Positions 52,237-61,317 of a DNA stretch of 64,000 nucleotides are shown here, piece by piece. The position numbers were made by a program, and so were the translations under genes. This DNA is from RZYX01 sp036654375 (GTDB lineage: Bacteria; Bacillota; Clostridia; Oscillospirales; Acutalibacteraceae). Where the stretch lies: assembly GCA_036654375.1 (NCBI GenBank), contig JAVVSD010000003.1, positions 79,670 through 143,669 of the forward strand, read 5' to 3'. Within the stretch, counting starts at the first letter, position 1. Every line of letters begins with the position of its first letter. The notes beneath the pieces were generated by a model. The model searched no databases and had not been told where the DNA came from. It saw nothing but the letters and a program-made list of their open reading frames with translations.

Positions 52237-53390
52237 TCGTTTTCCTCTTTTTCATCTTCATCTACATCGCTTGTTTCTTCGTCATCACTGTTTCCACCAA
52301 ACCAGCTGAAAAAGCCTTTTTTCTTTTTCTTTTCTTTAGGCTCTGCTTTGATATCCTCAATCTCGACTTCATTTTTTTCTTCTGCTTCGTCAAAGACTTT
52401 GATCTCTTCTATATCTTCTTCAAGGTCTGTATTCAAGTCGTTATCCTCTATTTCAAGCTCTTCCTCTTCAAAGTTCTCTGGTACGACATCAAACAGCCCT
52501 TCTGCAAATGCCTGTGCATTGAATGGCTGTAAATCGTCAATACCCTCTCCAACTCCAATGAATTTTACAGGAACCTTAAGGTCGTTTTTGATTGAGAGGA
52601 CAACTCCTCCCCTCGCTGTTCCATCAAGCTTTGTGAGAATGATGCCTGTTATATCTGCAACGGCTTTGAACTCCCTTGCCTGACTGACTGCATTTTGACC
52701 TGTTGTTGCGTCAAGCACCAAAAAGCTCTCTCTGTCTGAATACGGAAGCTCTCTGTCAATGACCTTATATATCTTTGCAAGCTCGTCCATGAGATTCTTT
52801 TTGTTGTGAAGCCTGCCTGCTGTATCACAAATTATTATATCTGCATCTCTTGCTATACCTGCGTTGATTGTGTCAAAAACAACTGCCGCTGGGTCTGCAC
52901 CTTCCTTGTGCTTGACAAGCTCAACACCCGCTCTTTGTGCCCAGACTTCAAGCTGGTCAATTGCGGCAGCACGAAAAGTGTCCGCTGCACCAAGAATGAC
53001 TTTTTTGCCCTGTGCCTTGAAATAAGCCGCCATTTTGCCGATTGTTGTTGTTTTTCCAACCCCGTTAACTCCGATAACAAGAATGACAGCAGGAACAGTT
53101 ACAAAGTCTATCTCCTCGTCGCCTGAAAGCATTTCGGCAACAATTTCCTTGATGACAGTGCGAACCTGTTGGGTGTTTTGGATTCCCTTTTTGCCCACTC
53201 TGTCCTTAACTTCTTCAATAATCTGCTCTGCAGTATAAACACCGACATCGCCCATCACAAGCACTTCTGTCAGCTCATCATAAAGTTCGTCGCCAATCTC
53301 CTCAAAAGCGTTAAGAACATTATCTATCGCTCCCGACATATTATCCCTGGTCTTTTTAAGCCCAAAATTTATCTTTTTAAAAACGCCCAT
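52233..53390 (-). CDS. ftsY: Signal recognition particle receptor FtsY with C-terminal acidic region
   Basis: SRP receptor GTPase docking ribosome-nascent chains to the membrane. The NG domain occupies residues 1-300: N-domain helices, P-loop GVNGVGKT (107-114), DTFRAAA, DTAGR (189-193), TKLDG (253-257) and a GVGEGIDDLQPF closing motif. The acidic A region that in most bacteria precedes NG is missing at the N-terminus. An acidic tail of about 85 residues lies at the C-terminus instead, with KKKKKGFFSWFGG (354-366), a basic-aromatic stretch like a membrane-targeting motif. The gene lies 35 bases after smc and overlaps rdgB by four bases. Confidence 0.93.
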   Translation of the reverse strand: MGVFKKINFGLKKTRDNMSGAIDNVLNAFEEIGDELYDELTEVLVMGDVGVYTAEQIIEEVKDRVGKKGIQNTQQVRTVIKEIVAEMLSGDEEIDFVTVPAVILVIGVNGVGKTTTIGKMAAYFKAQGKKVILGAADTFRAAAIDQLEVWAQRAGVELVKHKEGADPAAVVFDTINAGIARDADIIICDTAGRLHNKKNLMDELAKIYKVIDRELPYSDRESFLVLDATTGQNAVSQAREFKAVADITGIILTKLDGTARGGVVLSIKNDLKVPVKFIGVGEGIDDLQPFNAQAFAEGLFDVVPENFEEEELEIEDNDLNTDLEEDIEEIKVFDEAEEKNEVEIEDIKAEPKEKKKKKGFFSWFGGNSDDEETSDVDEDEKEENE

Positions 53391-53425
53391 AAGAACCTCC
53401 TTTGGGTTAATTATGTATTAGTGTG

Positions 53426-56400
53426 TCAGGCAATTCCAAGCTTTTTTGCCATCTCCGTCGTCTTTAGCTCTAAAAGCTTTGAAACGCCGTTTTCCTGCAT
53501 TGTTACTCCATATAACCTGTCAGATTCCTCCATTGTACCACGCCTGTGTGTAATAAGTATGAACTGTGTATTCTTCGACATTCGTCTTACATACTGTGCA
53601 TATTTTGAAACATTTACATCGTCCAGCGCCGCTTCTACCTCATCGAAAATGCAGAAAGGTGCAGGTGTGACTTTTAGTATTGCAAATAAAAGTGCGATTG
53701 CCGAAAGTCCCTTTTCGCCGCCTGAAAGCAGGTCAATGTTCTGAACATTTTTCCCTGGTGGCTGAACCTTTATCTCAATCCCGCATTCAAGCACATCGCG
53801 CTCATCTTCAAGGATTAGCTCTGCCTTTCCTCCTTCAAACAAATGTGCAAAGGTTTCTCCGAAGCTTTGGTTTATTTTTACAAATTGCTCTCTGAACCTT
53901 GCAGACATATTCATTGTCAACTCATCAATTAGTTTTATCAGCTCATCTCTTGACTTTTCAATGTCCGATATCTGTGTACTCATAAATTCGTAGCGTTCGG
54001 CTACTTCTTTGTATTCATCTATCGCACCGACATTAACACTGCCGAGTGAACGGATTTTATTTTTGATTTCTGCAAGCTCTCTCTGGGATTTTGACGGCTC
54101 CTGCGATGGCTGTGAAATTTCCCTTGCCTCCCTGTGAGTTAGCTGATATTCGTCATAAAGCTTGTTAACGGTTTCATCGTATTCACGCATCATTGCGGCT
54201 TTGCGTTCTTCAAGCCTTGCAAGCTCTCCGCTGATATTCTCACGCTCGCTTGCCTTTTGACGCTCAAGAAGCCTTAATTTTCCGCTCTGCGTTTCAAGCT
54301 CTGTTCTCTCCTGAATAAGATTTTCAATCTCTGTCGAGGAATTTTTGCCAACTTCACGAAGCTTTTGTGACTGCTGTACAAAGTTTTCAATAAGCTTTTC
54401 CTGCTCATCGTTCTTTTGCTTTATCTGCGCAATTTCTTCAAGAAGCTCTCCCTCTCTTCCCTCATGGATAAGTCTTCTCTTTTGGAGTGCTTCGATATTT
54501 TCCTCGTTTGCCCCAACATCCTTTTGGGCTGCAAGAATTTCAAGATTTATCTGTGCCATCTTTTGCGAAAGTTCCTCCCTCTTTTGCGAAAGGCTTTCCC
54601 TGTCACCTGTTATGCTTGAAATCTGCTCTTCTATTTTTGATATTTCGTCTGAAATCTTTGTTGTTTCCTCATGTGCAGAATTTATTTGGCTTGCAAGGTC
54701 CTTTATTCTGCTCTTTGCTGTTTCCTGCTCTGCCACAAGCTCATCATACGATGACTTTGCGGACTCTATTTGCCCGTTTACAAGCGAAAGCTCACTCTCG
54801 GCTCTTATCTTGTCCTCCTGCGTTGCAGTAAGCTCTGACTGTGCGCCGACAAGCTCTGCACTTGCACTTGCAAGCTCTTCCACTGCGGACTTATGCTGTG
54901 CTGTACATTGGACAAGCTTTTCAGAAAGCTTGGTTATCTCTTCTTTTAGCTTTTCAATCTGGTTTCCACGGCTTAAAAGCCCTGCATTCTGGGTTCTTGA
55001 GCCGCCTGTCATTGAACCGCCTGCATTCATTACCTGCCCGTCCAAAGTGACGATTTTAAAGCGGTTTGAATATTTCTTTGCCATTGCTATCGCGCTGTCG
55101 ATATCCTCCACGACAACAGTTCTGGCAAGCTGTGATTTAATAATTTCGCTGTACTTTGCATCTGCCTTTATAAGCTCGCTTGCAATATTTACAAAACCGT
55201 AGCAGTCATCAAGACCTTTTTCGTTAAGCTCCCTGCCACGAATTGCTGATACTGGCAAAAATGTTGCTCTTCCAAGGTTATGCTCTTTAAGATAATTTAT
55301 TGCGCGCTTGGCATCTGCCTCATTGTCCACAACGACATTTTGAATGGCGGCACCAAGTGCGGTTTCTATTGCTAAAAAATATTTTTCTTTGACAGATATA
55401 AGCTGTGAAAGTGGCCCATGAACTCCACGAATTGCCCCTCTTTTTGCCTCTTTCATAACAGATTTTACACTGCCTGAATAGCCCTCCATGTTCTTTTCAA
55501 GCTCATCAAGCATTCTGGATTTTGACTCCTTTTGCCTGACTTCAATGCTCAAGGTGTCAAGCTCTTCCTTAAGCTTCTGCACCTTTTCTTCTCTTTTCTG
55601 TATACGCATTGTGTAGCCGTCAATCGAATTTGACAGCTCCTGTATCTTTTGCCGCGTGTTTTCAAGCACACCGGTTACTCTTTTTTGCTCTGCTGAAAGC
55701 TTTTGAGAAATATCATCTCTGCCTGAAATTTGCTCGTCGATAGTTTGAATTCTTGCCTTTATTTCCTCGGTGGCGGACTGGGCTGTAGACTCCGTTACCC
55801 TGCTGTCTGCAAGGCCGACAGAGAGAGTTGAAAGCTGCTGTGAAAGACCTTGTGTTTTGTCTGCAAACTCGTCATTTTCCCTTGTCATCTTTTCATTTTG
55901 CTCAAGCACTTCAGAAAGCTCCTGCTTTTTTTGATTCACCGTTTTAAGGCACTGCTCAATTGCTTGCTGTGCCTGCCTTAACTGCTCGTCAATTCTGCCT
56001 TGAGTTTCACTTGTCTGCTCCATATCTTTTTTGATACGGTCGACAGCCTGATTGTTAAGCTCGATTGTGTTGTTTGAAACTGCAACATTTGCATCGAGCT
56101 GTGCCGCCTGCTCCTCAAAGCTTGACATACTTCGTCTTATTTCATCTATGCCAACAGTTATTCCCTGTGTTTTTTCAATAATATGCTCTATCTGCTCCTC
56201 AATGCCCTGCAAATCGTTTTCACTGTCTGTGTGCTGGGTTGAGGCAAGTGCTATTTTATCCTCCTGCTCACGCAGGCTTTCCTTGGACTTTTCGATTGTG
56301 TACAGCCAGAGTCCAATCTCTATTTCTTTTTTTTGTGTGGCAAGAACCAAAAATTGTTCTGCCTTTTCACTCTGGATTTTAAGCGGACCAACTCTTCCTT

Positions 56401-56995
56401 CAAGCTCTGCTAAAATATCCTTTAGCCTTACCAAGTTTTCCTGTGTCTGTGAAAGTCTGCGAAGCGTGTCCGTTCTGCGATAGCGAAAATGTGAAATGCC
56501 CGCGGCCTCTTCAAACATATCTCGCCTGTCTGTTGATTTTGCAGAAACCATGTCGGCAATTTTTCCCTGACTGACAAGAGAGTATCCGTCCCTTCCAAGC
56601 CCTGTGTCCATAAACAGTTCGTGTATATCTCTAAGCCTTGCCGGCTCGTTATTTATCTGGTATTCGCTTTCACCAGAACGATAATAGCGACGCGTTACTA
56701 CAACATCGTCAATATCCTTTGGCAATGCCCTATCCTTGTTTTCCATGTGAAGTGTAACCTCTGCAAAGCCCTGCGCCTTTCGTGCAGAAGTTCCGCCAAA
56801 GATGACATCCTCCATCTTTGAGCCACGCAGATTTTTTGTGGACTGCTCTCCAAGAACCCAGCGAACGGCGTCAGATATGTTGCTCTTACCGCTTCCGTTC
56901 GGGCCAACAACAGATGTCATTCCAGGTCCAAAGTTCAATATTGTTTTGTCAGGAAAGGATTTGAAGCCCTGCATTTCAAGTGCTTTCAGAATCAT
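53426..56995 (-). CDS. smc: Chromosome segregation ATPase SMC
   Basis: The 1189-residue SMC subunit of condensin, which compacts and segregates chromosomes with ScpA/ScpB. The N-terminal head has GPNGSGKSNISDAVRWVLGEQ with Walker A near residue 32-39. Coiled-coil arms flank a hinge at about 515-680 (GVHGPLSQLISVKEKYFLAIETALG; GGSMTGGS). The C-terminal head shows the ABC signature LLSGGEKGLSAIALLFAIL and Walker B FCIFDEVEAALDD. The length is normal. It starts three bases after the radical SAM stop, with no obvious problem in the start choice. Confidence 0.97.
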   Translation of the reverse strand: MILKALEMQGFKSFPDKTILNFGPGMTSVVGPNGSGKSNISDAVRWVLGEQSTKNLRGSKMEDVIFGGTSARKAQGFAEVTLHMENKDRALPKDIDDVVVTRRYYRSGESEYQINNEPARLRDIHELFMDTGLGRDGYSLVSQGKIADMVSAKSTDRRDMFEEAAGISHFRYRRTDTLRRLSQTQENLVRLKDILAELEGRVGPLKIQSEKAEQFLVLATQKKEIEIGLWLYTIEKSKESLREQEDKIALASTQHTDSENDLQGIEEQIEHIIEKTQGITVGIDEIRRSMSSFEEQAAQLDANVAVSNNTIELNNQAVDRIKKDMEQTSETQGRIDEQLRQAQQAIEQCLKTVNQKKQELSEVLEQNEKMTRENDEFADKTQGLSQQLSTLSVGLADSRVTESTAQSATEEIKARIQTIDEQISGRDDISQKLSAEQKRVTGVLENTRQKIQELSNSIDGYTMRIQKREEKVQKLKEELDTLSIEVRQKESKSRMLDELEKNMEGYSGSVKSVMKEAKRGAIRGVHGPLSQLISVKEKYFLAIETALGAAIQNVVVDNEADAKRAINYLKEHNLGRATFLPVSAIRGRELNEKGLDDCYGFVNIASELIKADAKYSEIIKSQLARTVVVEDIDSAIAMAKKYSNRFKIVTLDGQVMNAGGSMTGGSRTQNAGLLSRGNQIEKLKEEITKLSEKLVQCTAQHKSAVEELASASAELVGAQSELTATQEDKIRAESELSLVNGQIESAKSSYDELVAEQETAKSRIKDLASQINSAHEETTKISDEISKIEEQISSITGDRESLSQKREELSQKMAQINLEILAAQKDVGANEENIEALQKRRLIHEGREGELLEEIAQIKQKNDEQEKLIENFVQQSQKLREVGKNSSTEIENLIQERTELETQSGKLRLLERQKASERENISGELARLEERKAAMMREYDETVNKLYDEYQLTHREAREISQPSQEPSKSQRELAEIKNKIRSLGSVNVGAIDEYKEVAERYEFMSTQISDIEKSRDELIKLIDELTMNMSARFREQFVKINQSFGETFAHLFEGGKAELILEDERDVLECGIEIKVQPPGKNVQNIDLLSGGEKGLSAIALLFAILKVTPAPFCIFDEVEAALDDVNVSKYAQYVRRMSKNTQFILITHRRGTMEESDRLYGVTMQENGVSKLLELKTTEMAKKLGIA

Positions 56996-56998
56996 TGT

Positions 56999-57991
56999 TT
57001 AACCGTCCTTTTCTGCTCTTATCTCATACTTTTTGAGTGTCTTATCCTGTTTTACACAGCACTCATATCCATGTTTTCCAAGCTTTTCTATGTTTGACTT
57101 TTTCTGCCCTATCATTTTTGAAATTTCACTGGGGCATACAAAGATTTTATACTTACCTTTTGGTTTGCTAAAAAGCTCTTCTTGTGCTTTGTCAAAGTAT
57201 ATTGCACTCTCGCAAAGCTCCCTGAATGCGGGGTGATATGCACCCGCAACATATCCTTGCTCAACACCGCCACCAGAATGAAGCCCAAGCCTTATGACCT
57301 TTATTCCACTGCTTTCAAAAAAGCTCAGGAGATTTGCACAAAGCACAACTGCCTCTTCAAGGCTTTGTGGCTTGTACTGCCCTGTTTTATAAAGACCTTC
57401 AAGCTTTGTTCCCTCCAGCACGATAGTTGGATAAATCCGCATTGTGTGTGGCTTTAGCGTTGCAAGTTTTTGTGCTGTTTGCCTGCACTTTTTGTCTGTG
57501 TCACCAAAAAGCCCCGTCATCATTTGGAGTCCCAATTCAAACCCCTGTGACTTTATAAGTTCACTTGCTCTAATAATATCCAACGCGGTGTGACCACGCT
57601 CGTTAAGACGCAGCACTTCATCGTCCATGCTCTGTGCTCCAAGCTCTATAGCTTCAACACCATAATACTTTAGAATTTTCAAAATCTCTTCATCTATCGC
57701 ATCTGGTCTTGTAGAAATTCTAATTCCTGATATGTCGCCATTATCGACAAAGGGCTTTGCGGCTTTTAAAAGGTATTCCATATAGCCCCTTTCAATAGCC
57801 GTAAAGCTTCCTCCAAAAAAAGCAAGCTGTGCGTTTCTGCACCCGCTGTTTTTCGCATTTGTTATTGAATTTTCTATATCCTGCTGTGTAACTGTGTTCA
57901 CAGCCCCAGATATTATATGTTGATTGCAAAAGCTACACTGATGAGGACATCCGCGATGTGCAACAAAATGTGCTATGTTTGCGTGCTTCAT
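56999..57991 (-). CDS. Radical SAM protein (Elp3-like core, no acetyltransferase domain)
   Basis: A 330-residue radical SAM protein with the CxxxCxxC cluster in HRGCPHQCSFCNQ (residues 15, 19 and 22). SAM-binding segments include LAFFGGSFTAIERG, ISTRPDAID and VEAIELGAQSMDDEVLRLNERGH. These resemble the catalytic half of Elp3, while the C-terminal region has no GNAT domain, so tRNA elongator-type modification is only an analogy. The start overlaps the rnc stop by four bases. A radical SAM gene between rnc and smc recurs in Clostridia, but its substrate is not known to me. Confidence 0.85.
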   Translation of the reverse strand: MKHANIAHFVAHRGCPHQCSFCNQHIISGAVNTVTQQDIENSITNAKNSGCRNAQLAFFGGSFTAIERGYMEYLLKAAKPFVDNGDISGIRISTRPDAIDEEILKILKYYGVEAIELGAQSMDDEVLRLNERGHTALDIIRASELIKSQGFELGLQMMTGLFGDTDKKCRQTAQKLATLKPHTMRIYPTIVLEGTKLEGLYKTGQYKPQSLEEAVVLCANLLSFFESSGIKVIRLGLHSGGGVEQGYVAGAYHPAFRELCESAIYFDKAQEELFSKPKGKYKIFVCPSEISKMIGQKKSNIEKLGKHGYECCVKQDKTLKKYEIRAEKDG

Positions 57992-58656
57992 AAGCCCATA
58001 AGCTCCAACGCTTCTTTTGCAGCCTGTTGCTCTGCGTGTTTTTTGCTCTTGCCCTGTCCACTGCCAATAACATTGCTGTTAAGGTGAACTTCCACCTCAA
58101 AGCACTTGTTGTGGTCTGGCCCGGACTCGCCTACCATGACATATTCAAGCAGTTCTTCAGGATTTTTTTGAATAACCTCCTGAAGGGTTGTTTTATAATC
58201 GTGGAAACTTGGCTTTTGCTTGACAGCCCTTGTGACAAACGAAAGCACAAAACGCTTTGCCTCTTTCATTCCTCCATCAAGATAAACGGCGGCAATCACA
58301 GCCTCAAATGCATCAGCAAGAATTGACGGACGCTCGTTTCCGCCTGTGTTTATCTCACCTTTGCCAAGCATAAGATAATTGCCAAGGTCAATTTGCTTTG
58401 CAAAGCTGTGAAGCGAATTTTCACAAACTGTTGCAGCACGAAGCTTTGTCAGCTCACCCTCCGGCATATCTGGAAAGTTTTTGAAAAAATACTCTGCGGT
58501 TATTACTCCAAGCACAGAATCTCCCAAAAACTCAAGCCTTTCATTACACTCATATTTAGTCTGCTTTTCGTTTGCATAGGACGAATGTGTAAGTGCATTG
58601 AGAAGCAAATTTTTATCAACGAAGCTATATTTAATTTTTTCTTCAAAGTCCTGCAC
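57988..58656 (-). CDS. rnc: Ribonuclease III
   Basis: Double-strand-specific endonuclease that processes rRNA precursors and structured RNAs. The 222-residue protein has the signature NERLEFLGDSVLG near residue 40 with catalytic acids. A second acidic site is in ILADAFEAVIAAVYLDGG. The C-terminal dsRNA-binding domain runs from about 150 to 220 and ends KKHAEQQAAKEALELMG. It is five bases after acpP and overlaps the radical SAM gene. Confidence 0.97.
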   Translation of the reverse strand: MQDFEEKIKYSFVDKNLLLNALTHSSYANEKQTKYECNERLEFLGDSVLGVITAEYFFKNFPDMPEGELTKLRAATVCENSLHSFAKQIDLGNYLMLGKGEINTGGNERPSILADAFEAVIAAVYLDGGMKEAKRFVLSFVTRAVKQKPSFHDYKTTLQEVIQKNPEELLEYVMVGESGPDHNKCFEVEVHLNSNVIGSGQGKSKKHAEQQAAKEALELMGL

Positions 58657-58661
58657 GGAGA

Positions 58662-58895
58662 TTACCCCAATTCTATTGCTGTTTCTATTATATCTACTAA
58701 ATCGGAAACACCATTAAGCTTTGTGAATTCGTCATCGTGTATCTCGATTTCAAATTCACCCTCAAGAGCAAGTACAAGCTCTGCCAAGTCCATTTCGTCT
58801 GCTCCGAGTTCGTCAAAAGTGCTTTCCTCTGTTAAATCATCTTCATCAATATTGAGTTGGTCTGCGATAAATGAAATTACCTTTTCATAAACCAT
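58662..58895 (-). CDS. acpP: Acyl carrier protein homologue lacking the phosphopantetheine serine
   Basis: A 77-residue acidic four-helix ACP. Normal ACPs carry a serine in D-S-L at the start of helix 2, to which 4'-phosphopantetheine is attached. Here the stretch reads LGADEMDLAELVLALEGEF, with Glu34 (codon GAA, 58794-58796) exactly at that serine. The rest, TEESTFDELGAD and the EFEIEIHDDEF loop, is a good ACP. The protein therefore cannot carry an acyl chain in the normal way, and the cell should have another ACP. It sits in the plsX-acpP-rnc slot, five bases before rnc. GGAGGA lies upstream of the ATG at 58895, with a promoter at 58956-58984. Confidence 0.88.
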   Translation of the reverse strand: MVYEKVISFIADQLNIDEDDLTEESTFDELGADEMDLAELVLALEGEFEIEIHDDEFTKLNGVSDLVDIIETAIELG

Positions 58896-58955
58896 AAATC
58901 AATCCTCCATAAATGTTCTAAATTTTTAATTCTTATCATTTTATTTCTATTAAAT

Positions 58956-58984
58956 ATCGTATGATATTATATTTACTATGTCAA
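58956..58984 (-). promoter_or_regulatory. Internal promoter ahead of acpP-rnc-smc
   Basis: On the minus strand TTGACA (58984-58979), 17-base spacer, TACGAT (58961-58956), 61 bases upstream of acpP. Confidence 0.6.
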
Positions 58985-59018
58985 TTAAAAAACATATTAT
59001 TTATACTTTTTTTCTAAA

Positions 59019-60017
59019 TTAATTTATATTTTGTGGCAGATTTTCTGTAATTGTGGTTATGACATCCTGTTCCGAGTAAATACACGCCTGCTTGATAGCA
59101 TTTTTAATTGCCTTCGCATTTGACGAGCCATGTGCCTTTATCACAGGTTTTCTGATTCCCATCAAAGGCGCTCCGCCAAATTCGGTATAGTCCATCTTCT
59201 TTTTAAATTCCATTACTCCGCTCTTAACTGCAAGTGCTGAAATCTTTGTCAGCAGGTTTTTTGTGAAAATCTTTTTAATGTTTTTCATAATTGCCTCTGC
59301 CGCACCTTCATAGGTTTTGAGCAGAATGTTGCCAGAAAATCCGTCACTTATAACGACATCTGCAACACCAAACGGCACATCTCTTGCCTCAACATTTCCA
59401 ACAAAGTTTATCTTTGGGTCGCTTTTTAAAAGCGCAAAGGCTTCTTTTTGCAATGCTCCACCCTTTGACTCCTCTGTGCCGATATTTGCAAGCCCAACTC
59501 GAGGATTTGAAACTCCCTGCACCTTGCTCATATAAATGCTCCCCATCACAGCAAATAGCGCAAGCGTTTCGGCTGTACATTCAATGTTTGCTCCGCAGTC
59601 CATCAGCATAAACGGAACAGTGTCCGACGGCATGATTGCCGCAAGTGCTGCTCTTTTGACTCCCTTTATCCTTTTAACATAGAAAGTTGAACCCATTACA
59701 AGCGCCCCTGTTGAGCCGGCAGATACAAACGCATCTCCCCTGCCCGCCGCAAGTGCTTTAAGCCCCATTGCCATTGAGGATTTTTCAGAATTTTTGATTA
59801 TATCCCTTGGATTTCCGCAAGTTTCAATAACATCAGGCGCATCAACAATTTCCATTTTACTTATATCTATGTGGTTTTGTGCAGCACACTCTTTGATGTC
59901 ATTTATTTTTCCACACAGAATTATTTCAACATCAAGCTCTTTGCTTGCCATTGCTGAACCCTTTAAAATTTCAAGCGGCGCATTGTCCCCACCGTACGCA
60001 TCAACAATAACCTTCAT
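59019..60017 (-). CDS. plsX: Phosphate acyltransferase PlsX
   Basis: Converts acyl-ACP and phosphate to acyl-phosphate, the first step of phospholipid synthesis with PlsY and PlsC. The 332-residue protein shows VDAYGGDNAPLEILKGS, FVSAGSTGALVMGS, the DCGANIECTAE region, GNVEARDVPFGVADVVISDGFSGNILLKT and FGGAPLMGI; all fit PlsX. It overlaps trmFO by 17 bases. fapR, which often precedes plsX in Firmicutes, is absent. Confidence 0.95.
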   Translation of the reverse strand: MKVIVDAYGGDNAPLEILKGSAMASKELDVEIILCGKINDIKECAAQNHIDISKMEIVDAPDVIETCGNPRDIIKNSEKSSMAMGLKALAAGRGDAFVSAGSTGALVMGSTFYVKRIKGVKRAALAAIMPSDTVPFMLMDCGANIECTAETLALFAVMGSIYMSKVQGVSNPRVGLANIGTEESKGGALQKEAFALLKSDPKINFVGNVEARDVPFGVADVVISDGFSGNILLKTYEGAAEAIMKNIKKIFTKNLLTKISALAVKSGVMEFKKKMDYTEFGGAPLMGIRKPVIKAHGSSNAKAIKNAIKQACIYSEQDVITTITENLPQNIN

Positions 60018-61317
60018 CTAAACTTCCCCCTGCTGTCTTTAGCGCTCTGTTTGCGAGTGCTACATATCTTTGCTTTTTATCTCTAATATGTTCATCGAGT
60101 GGTGGAAGTATTCCAAAATTTGCACCCATAGGCTGAAAATTTTTTACCGACTGGTCACTTATATACCCTGCCAGTGCTCCCATCATTGTGGTTTGTGGCA
60201 AAATAAGCGGTGCTTCACCACAAAGGTATCTTTTGGCATTTATCCCTGCAAGTATGCCTGATGATGCTGATTCCATGTAGCCTTCAACACCTGTTATCTG
60301 CCCCGCAAAATAAAGTCCTTGCACACTTTTAAAGCTAAAATCTGCCAAAAGAAGCTGTGGAGAATTTATAAAAGTGTTGCGGTGCATAACACCAAATCTC
60401 AAGAATTCCGCATTCTTGAGTGCTGGGATAAGCCCAAAAACTCGTTTCTGCTCGCCGAATTTTAGGTTTGTCTGAAATCCAACAAGATTATACATTGAAC
60501 CTTCCTTGGTTTCTTTGCGAAGCTGAAGAACAGCATATGGTCTATGCCCTGTCCGTGGGTCGCGAAGCCCCACCGGCTTTAAAGGTCCGAATCGCATTGT
60601 GTCTGCCCCGCGAGATGCCATAACCTCAATTGGCATACACCCCTCGTACACACCTTTTTTCTTATCAAACTCATGAAGCTCCGCACTTTCGGCATTATTC
60701 AGTGCTTCATAAAAGATTTCGTACTCCTCTTTGTTCATCGGACAATTTATATAGTCATCGCCATCTCCTCTGTCATATCTTGACTGAAAAAAGGCATTGT
60801 CCATGTCTATACTATCTGCACTGACTATTGGTGCAGCCGCATCAAAAAAGTGAAGTGAATCTCCACACAACTTTTCAATTTCACCTGCAAGAGCATCAGA
60901 AACAAGTGGCCCTGCCGCTATAATTACGGCATCTGCCTTTGGAATTTCTTTAATCTCCTGCCTGTGGATTATTATATTTGGATTGTTGCAAACCCGCTCG
61001 GTTACCATTTTTGAAAACGCATCTCTGTCAACAGAGAGCGCTCCACCCGCTGGCACACAACATTCCGTTGCACACGCAACGCAGACAGAGTTAAACCTTC
61101 TCATCTCTTCTTTTAGCAGCCCCGCCGCAGACTCAACACGCATCGCTTTGAACGAGTTTGAGCAAACAAGCTCTGCAAAATCGTTGCTTTTGTGTGCCGG
61201 AGAAAATCTTTGTGGTTTCTGCTCAAAGAGTTCAACGGTTATGTTTTGGCTTGCAAGTTGCATTGCCGCCTCAACACCTGCAAACCCCGCTCCGACAACA
61301 ACAGCTTTTTTACTCAT
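60001..61317 (-). CDS. trmFO: Folate-dependent tRNA (uracil-54 C5)-methyltransferase TrmFO
   Basis: Flavoprotein that makes ribothymidine 54 in the tRNA T-loop using methylenetetrahydrofolate. The 438-residue protein has the FAD motif VVVGAGFAGVEAAMQL. FSPAHKSNDFAELVCSNSFKAM, GGALSVDRDAF, ADTMRFGPLKPVGL and YFAGQITGVEGYMESASSG are also present. It lies between topA and plsX with overlaps on both sides (8 and 17 bases), the standard Firmicute position. Confidence 0.96.
   Translation of the reverse strand: MSKKAVVVGAGFAGVEAAMQLASQNITVELFEQKPQRFSPAHKSNDFAELVCSNSFKAMRVESAAGLLKEEMRRFNSVCVACATECCVPAGGALSVDRDAFSKMVTERVCNNPNIIIHRQEIKEIPKADAVIIAAGPLVSDALAGEIEKLCGDSLHFFDAAAPIVSADSIDMDNAFFQSRYDRGDGDDYINCPMNKEEYEIFYEALNNAESAELHEFDKKKGVYEGCMPIEVMASRGADTMRFGPLKPVGLRDPRTGHRPYAVLQLRKETKEGSMYNLVGFQTNLKFGEQKRVFGLIPALKNAEFLRFGVMHRNTFINSPQLLLADFSFKSVQGLYFAGQITGVEGYMESASSGILAGINAKRYLCGEAPLILPQTTMMGALAGYISDQSVKNFQPMGANFGILPPLDEHIRDKKQRYVALANRALKTAGGSLDEGYC

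Noticed and set aside
54345..55202. 285-residue open frame on the plus strand
   Set aside because: It lies wholly antisense to the smc coiled coil; Ser/Cys-rich composition is a mirror of Glu/Lys codons.
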